Part shown: one piece after another, positions 16,176 through 25,480 of the stretch
Position numbering within the stretch: the stretch's first letter is position 1
How the letters are laid out: each line of letters starts with the position of its first letter
Assembly (NCBI GenBank): GCA_001184205.1
Contig: LBMP01000011.1
Location: forward strand, 1-47,886
Reading direction: 5' to 3'
Length of the DNA: 47,886 bases
From: Desulfocarbo indianensis
GTDB lineage: Bacteria; Desulfobacterota; Desulfarculia; Desulfarculales; Desulfarculaceae
Notes under the pieces: model-generated
Told to the model about the DNA's origin: nothing
Seen by the model: the letters and a program-made list of their open reading frames with translations, nothing else
The model's database searches: none
Program-made: the position numbers and the translations under genes

Positions 16176-17562
16176 GCTGGACGCTGAATTCGCGGCGCGG
16201 GCCATCGGCGCCGAGGTGAGCGGGAATTGCCCGCCGGAGGCCTTCAGCGGCGTGGGCACCGATTCCCGCGCCATCGCGGCCGGCCAGCTTTTCGTGGCCT
16301 TGAGCGGGCCCAATTTCGATGGCCACGATTTCGTGGCCGGCGCGCTGCAAGCCGGCGCGGCGGCGGCCGTGGTGCGCCGGGGTTTCAGCCTGGAGGCCGA
16401 CCCCGAGGCCTGCCTCTTGGCGGTGGAGGACACCACCCGCGCCCTGGGCGACCTGGCCGCGGCCTGGCGGCGGGAGCACAGCGCCCTGGTGGCGGCGGTC
16501 ACCGGCTCCAACGGCAAGACCACCTGCAAGGAGATGCTGGCCGCCATCCTGAGCCAGCGCCACCGCGTCTTGAAAAACCGGGGCAATTACAACAACCACA
16601 TCGGGCTGCCCCTGACCCTGCTCCAGCTCAGCGGCGAGCATACCGCCTGCGTGGTGGAGATGGGCATGAACGCTCCCGGCGAAATAGCCCGCCTCACCGA
16701 AATAGCCGCCCCGGAGGCCGGGGTGGTCACCAACGTGGGGCCCGCCCATCTGGGCCGCCTGGGGTCATTGCAGGCCATCGCCGCGGCCAAGGCCGAGCTT
16801 TTCCTGGGCCTGTCGCCGGCGGCCACGGCGGTGGTCAATCTGGATGATCCCCTCTTGGCTCCCTATGCCGAGAGCCTGGCCTGCCGGGTGATTACCTTCG
16901 CCCTGGAAAAAAACGCCCAGGTGCTCGGGCGCGATGTCAGCGCCCTGGGCTCCAAGGTGGCCTTCAATTTGGAACTGCCCGCCGGCCCTGCGGTCCGGGT
17001 GCGCCTTTCCGCGCCCGGCCGCCATAACGTGATGAACGCCCTGGCCGCGGCGGCCACGGCCTGGGCCTTGGGGCAGGGCGCGGAGGCCATCCAGGCCGGC
17101 CTGGAAGCGTTCGCGCCGGTCAAGGGGCGCTTGCAGCCCACGCGGTCCTTCTGGGGCTACACCGTGTTGGACGATACCTACAACGCCAATCCGGCTTCCC
17201 TGGCGGCGGGCCTCCAGGCTTTGCGGGATTTGGCGGGCGGCCGGCGCAGGGCCCTCATCCTGGGCGACATGCGCGAGCTGGGCCCCACCGCCCCCCGGCT
17301 TCATCAGCAAGCCGGCCGCCTGGCGGCGGAGCTGGGCTGCGCCCTGGTGCTGGCCCTGGGCGAGCGGGCGCAGGACGTGACAAGCGGGGCGCGGGCCGCC
17401 GGCCTGGATGAAGAGTCGGCCCAGGCCTTCCGGGAACTTGACGCGCTGGTTTGGGCGGCGCGGGACCTCTTGCGCGAGGATGACGTGGTGCTGGTAAAAG
17501 GTTCGCGCAGCGCGCGCATGGAACGGGTGGTGGCGGCGCTCACCACGGGGGAGATGAGCTGA
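16168..17562 (+). CDS. murF: UDP-MurNAc-pentapeptide synthetase MurF
   Basis: MurF ligates D-Ala-D-Ala to the UDP-MurNAc-tripeptide. The 464-residue protein has the ATP-binding motif TGSNGKTT (112-119), the Mur-ligase central domain with [13 protein letters not shown], typical of MurF, and the C-terminal [12 protein letters not shown] segment. The ATG lies inside the end of murE (8-base overlap) and the stop overlaps the mraY start. No ddl gene accompanies it, so D-Ala-D-Ala ligase must be encoded elsewhere. Confidence 0.97.
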   Translation: MPRLDAEFAARAIGAEVSGNCPPEAFSGVGTDSRAIAAGQLFVALSGPNFDGHDFVAGALQAGAAAAVVRRGFSLEADPEACLLAVEDTTRALGDLAAAWRREHSALVAAVTGSNGKTTCKEMLAAILSQRHRVLKNRGNYNNHIGLPLTLLQLSGEHTACVVEMGMNAPGEIARLTEIAAPEAGVVTNVGPAHLGRLGSLQAIAAAKAELFLGLSPAATAVVNLDDPLLAPYAESLACRVITFALEKNAQVLGRDVSALGSKVAFNLELPAGPAVRVRLSAPGRHNVMNALAAAATAWALGQGAEAIQAGLEAFAPVKGRLQPTRSFWGYTVLDDTYNANPASLAAGLQALRDLAGGRRRALILGDMRELGPTAPRLHQQAGRLAAELGCALVLALGERAQDVTSGARAAGLDEESAQAFRELDALVWAARDLLREDDVVLVKGSRSARMERVVAALTTGEMS

Positions 17563-18644
17563 TGCTGTATCATTTGCTCTATCCCTTCCGCGATATCTTC
17601 GGCGGCTTCAACGTGGTGCGCTACATCACCTTCCGCAGCATCTGGGCGGCGCTGTTCGCCCTGGTCATAGTCTGGCTTCTGGGCCCCTGGTTTATCCGCA
17701 AGATGCGCGAACTGCAAATGGGCCAGTACATCCGCGAGCTGGGGCCGGAAAGCCACAAGGCCAAGGCCGGCACCCCCACCATGGGCGGCGTGCTCATATT
17801 GCTGGGCGTCACCGCCTCCACCCTGCTCTGGGGCCGCCTGGACAGCTTCTATCTGTGGCTCTGCCTCCTGGTCACCCTGGGCTGCGGCGCCATAGGTTTT
17901 ATCGACGATTTCCGCAAGGCCGTGCAGAAGCGCAACGAGGGCGGGCTTTCCGCCCGGGCCAAGCTGGCGCTTCTGGGTTCGCTCAGCCTGGCCGCGGCGG
18001 CGGCCCTGTATCTGCACCCCGGCTACAGCACCCAGCTATCCTTGCCCTTTATCAAGTTCGTGGTGCCGGATTTGGGCTGGGGCTATGTGCTGTTGGCGGT
18101 GTTCATCCTGGTGGGCACGGCCAACGCGGTGAACCTCACCGACGGCCTGGACGGCCTGGCCGCCGGCCCGGTGCTCATCGCGGCGGCCACCTTCCTGGTG
18201 CTCAGCTACGTGAGCGGCAACGTGAAGGCCGCGTCGTATCTACAGATACAGTACATCCCCGGCGTGGGCGAGATCGCGGTTTTCCTGGGCGCGGTGGTGG
18301 GCGCGGTCATGGGATTTCTTTGGTACAACGCCTATCCCGCCCAGGTCTTCATGGGAGACACCGGCAGCCTCTCCCTGGGCGGGGCCCTGGGCGCGGCGGC
18401 CATTTGCACCAAGCACGAAATTCTTCTGGTTCTGGTGGGCGGCATCTTCGTGGTGGAGGCGGTCAGCGTGATCTTGCAGGTGGGCTTTTTCAAGGCCACC
18501 CATGGCAAGCGCATCTTCAAGATGGCTCCGCTGCATCACCATTTCGAGCTGATGGGCTGGGCCGAACCCAAGGTGATCGTGCGTTTCTGGATCATCGCGG
18601 TGGTGCTGGCCTTGATCGCCATCTCCACCCTGAAGCTGCGCTGA
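17562..18644 (+). CDS. mraY: Phospho-MurNAc-pentapeptide translocase MraY
   Basis: MraY transfers phospho-MurNAc-pentapeptide to undecaprenyl phosphate, forming lipid I in the inner membrane. The 360-residue protein is strongly hydrophobic with about ten membrane segments and carries the family's conserved cytoplasmic motifs: DDFRK (about 112), [10 protein letters not shown] (about 190), [11 protein letters not shown] (about 265) and the HHHFE cluster (about 323-327). The ATG overlaps the murF stop by one base. It is followed by a 72-base gap holding a possible 21-codon frame. Confidence 0.98.
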   Translation: MLYHLLYPFRDIFGGFNVVRYITFRSIWAALFALVIVWLLGPWFIRKMRELQMGQYIRELGPESHKAKAGTPTMGGVLILLGVTASTLLWGRLDSFYLWLCLLVTLGCGAIGFIDDFRKAVQKRNEGGLSARAKLALLGSLSLAAAAALYLHPGYSTQLSLPFIKFVVPDLGWGYVLLAVFILVGTANAVNLTDGLDGLAAGPVLIAAATFLVLSYVSGNVKAASYLQIQYIPGVGEIAVFLGAVVGAVMGFLWYNAYPAQVFMGDTGSLSLGGALGAAAICTKHEILLVLVGGIFVVEAVSVILQVGFFKATHGKRIFKMAPLHHHFELMGWAEPKVIVRFWIIAVVLALIAISTLKLR

Positions 18645-18654
18645 GGTGGTGACC

Positions 18655-18720
18655 ATGAGCAAGGCCGAGGGGGAATCGCTGGCGGTTAGTAAATTTTTCA
18701 GCAACGAGGTTTCAGCTTGA
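18655..18720 (+). CDS. Possible 21-residue leader peptide between mraY and murD
   Basis: An ATG at 18655, preceded by GAGGTGGTGACC, opens a 21-codon frame (starting MSKAEGESLAV) whose TGA overlaps the murD TTG (TTGA). This is the only mraY-to-ftsQ junction with more than a few bases between genes, and the arrangement would couple murD translation to the mini-frame. The peptide has no recognisable domain. It may be an uncharacterised small protein, a translational relay or chance. Confidence 0.35.
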   Translation: MSKAEGESLAVSKFFSNEVSA

Positions 18721-20066
18721 ACTTGCGAGGCAAAAAAATCCTGGTGGTCGGGCTGGGCTCCAGCGGGGCGGCGGCCGCCAGGCTGTGCCTTAAGCATGGC
18801 GCCCAGGTCATCGCCACCGACCAGGCCCCTGGCCCCTCCGGCGCGGCGGCGGCCAGGGAAGCCGGGGCCGAGCTGCACTTGGGCGGGCATCGGCCGCAGG
18901 ATTTCGCTTGGGCCGAAATAGTGGTCCTGTCGCCGGGGGTGGATCAACGCCTGCCCGAGGTGCGGGCCTCGGTGGAGCGCGGGGCCGAGGTGATCGGCGA
19001 GCTGGAGCTGGGCTGGCGCTTCCTGAACGCGCCCTCGGTGATGATCACCGGCACCAACGGCAAAAGCACGGTGACCAGCCTGGTGGGCAGCATGCTGGCC
19101 CAGGCGGGCAAAAGAGTTTTCGTGGGCGGCAATCTGGGCACGCCCTTGTGCGATTTCCTCAATCGCGGTGAAGAAGTCGATTGGGTGGTGCTGGAGGTCA
19201 GCTCGTTTCAATTGGACACCGCCAGCAGCCTGCGGCCCAAGGTGGGGGTGCTGTTGAACATCAGCCCGGACCATCTGGACCGCTACCGGGACCTGGAGGA
19301 ATACGCGGCCAGCAAGTACAGCCTCTTTAAAAATCAAGGCGCCGGCGACGTGGCGGTGCTCTGCCTGGATGATCCCGAGGTGGCCGCCCGCGCGGAAGCC
19401 TGCCCGGCCCTGGTCTGGGGTTACGCGGCGCGGGGGCCGGTGGAGCCCGGCGGCTGGCTCATGGACGACGACCTAATCATCGCCGCCCAAGCGGGCACCG
19501 GGCTGAAGCTGTCCGTTAAAGCCAGCAAGCTGCACGGCCGTTTCAACCGGCTCAACATCCTGGCGGCGTCCCTGGCCTCTTTGGCGGCCGGCGCGCCGGT
19601 TTCCGCGGTGCAGGACGCCATCGACACCTTCCAGGGCCTGCCCCACCGCCTGGAGTTGGTGGAGCGCCGCGACGGGGTCTTCTGGTTCGATGACTCCAAG
19701 GGAACCAATGTGGGCGCGGTGGCGGCGGCTTTGGAGGCCCTGGAATTATCGGCCATCCTTTTGCTGGGCGGGCGCGACAAGGAAGGCAGCTTCGCCGACC
19801 TGGCCCCGCAAATCAAAAAATACGTGCGCCGGGTTATTTGCTTCGGCGAGGCGGGGCCCTCCATCCACGGCCAGGTGAAGGGCTTGGTCGAGAGCCGGCT
19901 GGCGGCCGATCTGGCCGAGGCGGTGGCGATAGCCCGGCAAGAGGCCCAGGCGGGAGAAGCGGTGCTGCTGTCGCCCGGCTGCGCCAGCTTCGACGCCTAC
20001 ACGGGTTACGCCCAACGGGGCGAACATTTTCAGGCCCTGGTCAAGGGCCAACCCTGGAAGAGCTGA
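18717..20066 (+). CDS. murD: UDP-MurNAc-L-alanine:D-glutamate ligase MurD
   Basis: MurD adds D-glutamate to UDP-MurNAc-L-Ala. The 449-residue protein starts with a Rossmann-like domain (VVGLGSSG), followed by the ATP-binding TGTNGKST loop (111-118), the central-domain SSFQLDT and NISPDHLDRY segments, and the C-terminal DDSKGTN motif that is characteristic of MurD. The start is a TTG at 18717 with GAGG 7 bases upstream; no ATG or GTG fits better, because the first Rossmann strand follows at residue 8. It precedes ftsW by one base. Confidence 0.96.
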   Translation: MNLRGKKILVVGLGSSGAAAARLCLKHGAQVIATDQAPGPSGAAAAREAGAELHLGGHRPQDFAWAEIVVLSPGVDQRLPEVRASVERGAEVIGELELGWRFLNAPSVMITGTNGKSTVTSLVGSMLAQAGKRVFVGGNLGTPLCDFLNRGEEVDWVVLEVSSFQLDTASSLRPKVGVLLNISPDHLDRYRDLEEYAASKYSLFKNQGAGDVAVLCLDDPEVAARAEACPALVWGYAARGPVEPGGWLMDDDLIIAAQAGTGLKLSVKASKLHGRFNRLNILAASLASLAAGAPVSAVQDAIDTFQGLPHRLELVERRDGVFWFDDSKGTNVGAVAAALEALELSAILLLGGRDKEGSFADLAPQIKKYVRRVICFGEAGPSIHGQVKGLVESRLAADLAEAVAIARQEAQAGEAVLLSPGCASFDAYTGYAQRGEHFQALVKGQPWKS

Positions 20067-20067
20067 G

Positions 20068-21210
20068 ATGAGCGTGATGCAGGCCACAGCCGACAGCCCC
20101 GCCGGACGCCAGGGAGGCATCAGGGTAAGCGATCCCTGGATCCTCTTGTGCGCCCTGGCGCTGACCGGCATCGGCCTGGTTATGGTGTTCAGCGCTTCCA
20201 GCGCCCTGGCCAGCAAGCGCTACCTGGACTCGGCCTACTTTTTCAAGCACCAGCTCATGCACCTGGCCGTGGGGCTGACGGTGATGGCGGTCATAGCCGC
20301 CGGCGATTACGCCCGCCTGCGCAAGCTGGCCTACCCGGCCCTGGTGGTGGTGCTCTTGGCCCTGGTGCTGGTCCTGATTCCCGGCATCGGCCACCGCGCC
20401 GGCGGCGCGGCGCGCTGGCTGCGTCTGGGGGTTTTCTCCGTGCAGCCGGCCGAGTTCGCTAAATTGGCCCTCCTGTTCTATCTGGCCTACGCGCTCAGCG
20501 AGCACGCTGACCAGATCAAGAGCCTCAGCCGCGGCTTCCTGCCGCCCATGGTCATCGCCAGCATACTGGTGCTGCCCATTTTGCTGGAGCCCGATTTGGG
20601 CATGAGCGTGACCCTGTTCATACTCACCATCGCCATGCTCTTCGTGGCCGGCACCCGCTTGATCTATCTGGCCGCCATGGCCGCCGCCGCCGCGCCGGTC
20701 ATGTACTTCCTCCTTTTCAAGGTGAGCTGGCGCCTGGAGCGGCTCCTGGGCTTCATGCAGCCCTGGGAAGACCCCTTGGGGCGCGGCTATCAGATCATCC
20801 ACAGCTTCCTGGCCCTGGCCTGCGGGGGCATGTGGGGGGCGGGCCTGGGCGGCTCCATGCAGAAGCTCTTCTACCTGCCCGAGCCGCACACCGATTTCGT
20901 CTTCGCGGTGTTGGGGGAGGAGCTGGGGCTGTGGGGCGTGGCGCTGGTGCTGGGGCTGTTCATGGTTTTGATCTGGCGCGGCGTGCGCGCCTCCCTGGAG
21001 GCCCGCGATCTTTTCGGGACCTATCTGGCCCTGGGCGCCACCCTGATAATCGGCTTGCAGGCTTTCGTGAACGCGGCCGTGGTGATGGGGCTTTTGCCCA
21101 CCAAGGGCTTGACCCTGCCGTTCATTTCCTACGGCGGCTCCTCGCTGATGGTCAACTTCGCCTGCGTGGGCATCCTGCTCTCGGTGGCCGGGCACAGGAG
21201 GGCCGCATGA
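20068..21210 (+). CDS. ftsW: Septal peptidoglycan glycosyltransferase FtsW
   Basis: FtsW is a SEDS-family polymerase that makes septal glycan from lipid II with FtsI. The 380-residue polytopic protein shows about ten membrane segments, the QPAEFAKLA motif, the catalytic-region LLEPDLGMS aspartate and the C-terminal LLPTKGLTLPFISYGGSS block shared by FtsW/RodA/SpoVE. Its location between murD and murG identifies it as FtsW rather than RodA. The ATG follows murD by one base; the stop overlaps murG. Confidence 0.96.
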   Translation: MSVMQATADSPAGRQGGIRVSDPWILLCALALTGIGLVMVFSASSALASKRYLDSAYFFKHQLMHLAVGLTVMAVIAAGDYARLRKLAYPALVVVLLALVLVLIPGIGHRAGGAARWLRLGVFSVQPAEFAKLALLFYLAYALSEHADQIKSLSRGFLPPMVIASILVLPILLEPDLGMSVTLFILTIAMLFVAGTRLIYLAAMAAAAAPVMYFLLFKVSWRLERLLGFMQPWEDPLGRGYQIIHSFLALACGGMWGAGLGGSMQKLFYLPEPHTDFVFAVLGEELGLWGVALVLGLFMVLIWRGVRASLEARDLFGTYLALGATLIIGLQAFVNAAVVMGLLPTKGLTLPFISYGGSSLMVNFACVGILLSVAGHRRAA

Positions 21211-22310
21211 GGGGCACGGTGCTCATAGCCGGCGGCGGCACCGGCGGGCATTTGTTCCCCGGCCTGGCCGTGGCCGCGGCCCTGCGGGAGCTGGAGCCCG
21301 CATTGCAACTGGCTTTCGTGAATGCGGGCAAGGCCCTGGAAAGCCGGGTGCTCCAAGAGGCCGGCTATCCCCTGGAGGCGATCAAGGTGCGCGCCCTGCG
21401 GGGCAGGGGCCTGTGGGAGCGCCTGGCCAGCCTGGCGGCCTTGCCGGGGGCGCTGTGGTCGGCGCTGGCCCTACTCAGGCGCTACCGGCCGGGCCTGGTC
21501 CTGGCGGTGGGCGGCTATGCGGCCTTTCCCCTGGGCGTGGCCGCCTGGCTCGCCGGCGTGCCCCTGGCGGTGCAGGAGCAGAACGCGGTGCCCGGCCTGA
21601 CCAACAAGTTTTTGTCCCGCCTGGCCCTGGTGGTGTTCACCGCCTTTCCCGGCGCGGAAAAAGCGCTGCCGGCAAGTAAGGTGCGGTTGATGGGCAATCC
21701 GGTGCGCCTGGATTTGCTCAAGCAGGCCAAGGAGGAGGCCGCCCGGCGGGGAGAGCCTTCCCAGGGCTTCCATCTGTTGGTATTGGGCGGCAGCCAGGGC
21801 GCGCACAGCTTGAACCAGGGCATGCGCGAAGCCTTGCCTCTGTTGGAGGACAAGAAGAACCTGCTGCGCGTCACCCACCAGACCGGCCCCAAGGAAGAAA
21901 CGCAAGTGCGGGAGGCCTACGCGGCCCAGGGAATCCAGGCCAGGGTGGAGGCCTTCATCCAGGACATGGGACGGGCATACGGCCGGTCGCATCTCGTCAT
22001 TTGCCGGGCCGGGGCCGGCACCCTCACCGAGGCGCTGGCCGCGGGGCGGGCCGCGGTTTGCGTGCCCTATCCCTACGCCGCGGGCGACCACCAGACCGCC
22101 AACGCCCGCTCCCTGCTGGAGGCCGGGGCGGCCAGGCTGATCGCCGACGCCGATTTCAACGGGCCGAGCGCCGCCGGGGTCATCCGCCATTTCATGGACC
22201 ACCCGCAGGAGCTGGCCGCCATGGAAGCCAAGGCCGGGGAATTGGCCAAGCCGGAGGCCGCGCGCGACATCGCCCGCCACTGCCTGGCTCTGCTGAAGGA
22301 GGCGGCCTGA
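21207..22310 (+). CDS. murG: UDP-GlcNAc transferase MurG (lipid II synthase)
   Basis: MurG transfers GlcNAc from UDP-GlcNAc to lipid I at the cytoplasmic membrane face. The 367-residue GT-B enzyme opens with the lipid-I-binding GGGTGGHLFPG loop (9-19), has the QEQNAVPG segment and the second glycine loop GGSQGA that starts the C-terminal domain, and the donor-binding RAGAGT(L)TE region. The ATG at 21207 overlaps the ftsW stop (ATGA) and the stop overlaps the murC ATG by one base. Confidence 0.97.
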   Translation: MRGTVLIAGGGTGGHLFPGLAVAAALRELEPALQLAFVNAGKALESRVLQEAGYPLEAIKVRALRGRGLWERLASLAALPGALWSALALLRRYRPGLVLAVGGYAAFPLGVAAWLAGVPLAVQEQNAVPGLTNKFLSRLALVVFTAFPGAEKALPASKVRLMGNPVRLDLLKQAKEEAARRGEPSQGFHLLVLGGSQGAHSLNQGMREALPLLEDKKNLLRVTHQTGPKEETQVREAYAAQGIQARVEAFIQDMGRAYGRSHLVICRAGAGTLTEALAAGRAAVCVPYPYAAGDHQTANARSLLEAGAARLIADADFNGPSAAGVIRHFMDHPQELAAMEAKAGELAKPEAARDIARHCLALLKEAA

Positions 22311-23689
22311 TGTATCAGCGTCATCAGCGCATTCATTTCGTGGGAATCGGCGGCATAGGCATGAGCGGCATCGCCGAACTGCTGGTGAACCTGGGCCACA
22401 AGGTGACCGGCTCCGACCTCAAGGAGAGCGCCACCACCCGCCGCCTGGCCGGTCTGGGCGCGGGCGTCCATATCGGCCACGACGCGGATAACGTTAAAGG
22501 CGCGGACGTGGTGGTGATCAGCTCGGCGGTGAAGGAAGACAACCCCGAGGTGCAGGCGGCGCGGGAGCAGTTGATACCGGTCATACCCCGGGCCGAGATG
22601 CTGGCCGAGCTCATGCGCCTCAAATACGGGGTGGCCGTGGCCGGGGCCCACGGCAAGACCACCGGCACCTCCATGGTGGCGCAGCTCATGGCGGCGGGCG
22701 GCCTGGACCCCACGGTGGTGGTGGGCGGCAAGCTGGGGGCCCTGGGCGCCAACGCCTGGCTGGGCAAGGGCGATTTTCTGGTGGCCGAGGCCGACGAGTC
22801 GGACGGCTCCTTCAACCGGTTGAGCCCGGTGGTGGTGATGGTCACCAACGTGGACAAGGAGCATATGGATCACTACGGCTCGGACGAGGTCCTGGACGAC
22901 GCCTTCGTGGAATTCATGAACAAGATCCCGTTTTACGGCGCCGCCGTGATCTGCCTGGACGACGCCCGCCTGGCCGGGCTCATACCCAGGGTCCGCAAGC
23001 GCACCATTACCTACGGTCTGGCCTCGCAGGCCGATTACCAGGCCAGGGACCTGGTGGCCAGCGGCCTGGAATCCAGCTTCACGCTTTATGTGCGCGGTGA
23101 GTCGGTGGGCCGGGTCACCCTGCCTCTGCCGGGCCGCCACAACGTGCAGAACGCGCTGGGGGCCATCGCCGTGGCGCGGGAGGTGGGCGTCGATCTGGCC
23201 AAGGCCATGGGCGCCTGCCCCGGACTTTCGGGGGTCAAGCGGCGTTTCGAGGAAAAGGGCCGCGGCGCAAGCGGCGCCCTGATCATGGACGACTACGCCC
23301 ACCACCCCACGGAAATCCGGGCCACCCTGGAGGCGGCCCGGGCGGCCTGGCCGGAAAGCAGGCTGGTGGTTTGCTTCCAGCCCCACCGCTACAGCCGCAC
23401 CAGGCTCTTGTTCGAGGAATTCGCCACCGCCTTTTACGGCGCGGACGAGCTTTTGGTGCTGGACATCTACGCGGCCAGCGAGCGGCCCGATCCGGAAGTC
23501 TCGGCCGAAAAGCTGGCCGAGGCCATCCGGGCCCATGGCCACCGGGCGGTGGAGCACGTGGGCACGGCCCAGGCCGCGCTGGCCCGGCTCAAGCGGCTGC
23601 TCAAGCCGGGAGACGTTTTGTTCACCATGGGAGCCGGCGACGTCTGGCGGGTGGGAGAGGAACTCAGCCGGGACGGGGCGAAAGGGTGA
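22310..23689 (+). CDS. murC: UDP-MurNAc:L-alanine ligase MurC
   Basis: MurC adds L-alanine, the first stem-peptide residue. The 459-residue protein begins with a Rossmann domain (FVGIGGIGMSG, 10-20), has the ATP motif AGAHGKTT (111-118) with the histidine characteristic of MurC, the ADESDGSF segment and the DDYAHHPTE motif. In this cluster murC lies before murB, as in many Proteobacteria. The ATG overlaps the murG stop by one base and the stop overlaps the murB GTG by four. Confidence 0.97.
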   Translation: MYQRHQRIHFVGIGGIGMSGIAELLVNLGHKVTGSDLKESATTRRLAGLGAGVHIGHDADNVKGADVVVISSAVKEDNPEVQAAREQLIPVIPRAEMLAELMRLKYGVAVAGAHGKTTGTSMVAQLMAAGGLDPTVVVGGKLGALGANAWLGKGDFLVAEADESDGSFNRLSPVVVMVTNVDKEHMDHYGSDEVLDDAFVEFMNKIPFYGAAVICLDDARLAGLIPRVRKRTITYGLASQADYQARDLVASGLESSFTLYVRGESVGRVTLPLPGRHNVQNALGAIAVAREVGVDLAKAMGACPGLSGVKRRFEEKGRGASGALIMDDYAHHPTEIRATLEAARAAWPESRLVVCFQPHRYSRTRLLFEEFATAFYGADELLVLDIYAASERPDPEVSAEKLAEAIRAHGHRAVEHVGTAQAALARLKRLLKPGDVLFTMGAGDVWRVGEELSRDGAKG

Positions 23690-24591
23690 GCGCTGAATTG
23701 AAACGGCTGCTGCAAGATAGCCTGGGCGAGCGGGCCAAGTTCGATCAGCCCATGAGCGTCCACACCACCTGGGGCGTGGGCGGGCCGGCCTGGTGCGTTT
23801 GCCAGGTGGCCAGCCAGGAGGAGGCGGCCCTGGTGATCAAGGCCACCCGCCAGGCGGGTCTGCCTTGGATGCCCCTGGGCCGGGGGTCCAATCTCCTGGT
23901 CAGCGACGCCGGCTATCCGGGGGTGATGCTGCGCCTGGCGGGCGAGCTGGCCAGCCTGCGCCGCCAGGGCGATTGCCTTTGGGCCGGCGGCGGGGCGCAC
24001 CTGCCGGCGGCGGTCAAGTTCGCCGCCCGCTTGGGCCTGGCCGGTTTGGAATGGGCCGCCGGCATCCCCGGCACCGTGGGCGGCGCCGTGGCCACCAACG
24101 CGGGGGCCTTGGATTCGGACATGAGCCGGCTGACCAGGGGAATAACCCTGCTTTTGGCCGAGGGCGAGACGGCCAGGCTGGAAGGCGCGCAGCTCCCCGC
24201 CGGTTATCGCCAGCGGAGTCTGCCCAGAGAGAGCCTGGTGCTGGCGGCGCTCCTGGCCCTGCAGGAAGACCGGCCGGAGGCGGTGGGCCTGCGCTGCGAC
24301 CAGGCCCTGGCCCGGCGGCGGCGCAGCCAGCCCACGGGAGCGGCCAGCGCGGGCAGCGTTTTCAAGAACCCGCCGGGCGATTACGCCGGCCGGCTCATCG
24401 AGGCGGCGGGCTGCAAGGGGCTCACGGTGGGCGGGGCCCAGGTGAGCGCCAAGCACGCCAACTTCATCGTGAACCGGGGGGGAGCCACCGCCCGGGACGT
24501 GCTGGCCCTGATGCGCGAGGTCCGGCAGCGGGTGCTGAAGTCCAGCGGCGTGGAACTGGAGCCCGAGGTGGAGGTGGTCGGCCATGCTTAG
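23686..24591 (+). CDS. murB: UDP-N-acetylenolpyruvoylglucosamine reductase MurB
   Basis: MurB is an FAD/NADPH enzyme that reduces the enolpyruvyl group to give UDP-MurNAc. The 301-residue protein has the FAD-binding stretch PLGRGSNLLVSD, the AGIPGTVGGAVATNAG motif, the catalytic-serine segment AGSVFKNP and the C-terminal AKHANFIVN. The shortened length without the extra loop fits the type IIa enzymes. The GTG start overlaps the murC stop (GTGA). The C-terminus overlaps ftsQ by 8 bases. Confidence 0.97.
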   Translation: MSAELKRLLQDSLGERAKFDQPMSVHTTWGVGGPAWCVCQVASQEEAALVIKATRQAGLPWMPLGRGSNLLVSDAGYPGVMLRLAGELASLRRQGDCLWAGGGAHLPAAVKFAARLGLAGLEWAAGIPGTVGGAVATNAGALDSDMSRLTRGITLLLAEGETARLEGAQLPAGYRQRSLPRESLVLAALLALQEDRPEAVGLRCDQALARRRRSQPTGAASAGSVFKNPPGDYAGRLIEAAGCKGLTVGGAQVSAKHANFIVNRGGATARDVLALMREVRQRVLKSSGVELEPEVEVVGHA

Positions 24592-25480
24592 GCTGAAGTC
24601 ATCCAAAGGCGTGACGCCGGCCGGAGCGCCCGAGAAGGGGCGGGCCCTGGGCCGCCGCCTCAAGAGCCAGCACGTCAGGAAGCGCCGTCCGGCGGAAAAG
24701 GTGATCAGGCCCGAGAAAAGCCTGGCCCTGGCCCTGGCCCGCCGCCTGGCCGGGGTGCTGGCTCTCTTCGCCCTGCTGAGCCTGGGCCTCCTGGCCGCCT
24801 GGACCGCCATGATTTCCCTGCCCGCCTTCGAGGTGGCCGAGGCGCGGGTGGCCGGGGCCGAGCATTTGAGCCGCTTCGACGTGCTGCGCGCCGCCGGCGT
24901 GGGCAGCCACAGCAACCTTCTGGCGCTCAACGTGGGCACAGTCGAACAGAGGCTCCTGCTGCATCCCTGGGTGATGCAGGCCCGGGTGGAAAGGACCCTG
25001 CCCAACAAGGTCCACATCAGGATCGTGGAGCGCCAGCCGGAGCTGGTGGCCCTGGTGGAGGGGCGCTTCTACTACCTGGACCAGGGATTCCGCTCCTTCG
25101 CGCCCCTGGGCAGCGAAACCGCGCCCGATATGCCGGTATTAACCGGCCTCAGCCTGGCGGACATGCTGCGGCCCGACGACGAGACCATGGAGCTCTTGAC
25201 CCTGGCCAAGGCCTTGTGGCGCGATCTGCCCGAGGCGGACAAGGGGCCGGGCGGGCGGCTCAGCGAATTGCATCTGGACCGGGTGGAGGGCCTCAGCCTG
25301 GTGTGGAACGACTTGGGCGCCACCGTGCGGCTGGGGTTCGAGGATTTCAAGGAGCGGCTGGCCCGTCTGGACCGGGTGCGCGCGGACCTGAAGGAGCGCG
25401 GCGAGCTGGGCAGGGCCGTGCTCATAGACCTGGATTCGGAACGGCGCGTGGTGGTGCGCCTGGCGGGAGAAGCGGCATGA
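24584..25480 (+). CDS. ftsQ: Cell division protein FtsQ
   Basis: FtsQ is a bitopic scaffold linking early and late divisome proteins. The 298-residue protein has a long basic cytoplasmic tail (1-50), one membrane segment (about 55-78), a POTRA domain (about 81-150) with ARVAGAEHLSRFDV, and a beta-rich FtsQ domain (about 150-285) with LDRVEGLSLVW and ERLARLDRV. The tail is longer than in E. coli (about 24 residues). No ddl gene lies between murB and ftsQ. The ATG sits inside the end of murB and the stop overlaps ftsA (ATGA). Confidence 0.94.
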   Translation: MLRLKSSKGVTPAGAPEKGRALGRRLKSQHVRKRRPAEKVIRPEKSLALALARRLAGVLALFALLSLGLLAAWTAMISLPAFEVAEARVAGAEHLSRFDVLRAAGVGSHSNLLALNVGTVEQRLLLHPWVMQARVERTLPNKVHIRIVERQPELVALVEGRFYYLDQGFRSFAPLGSETAPDMPVLTGLSLADMLRPDDETMELLTLAKALWRDLPEADKGPGGRLSELHLDRVEGLSLVWNDLGATVRLGFEDFKERLARLDRVRADLKERGELGRAVLIDLDSERRVVVRLAGEAA

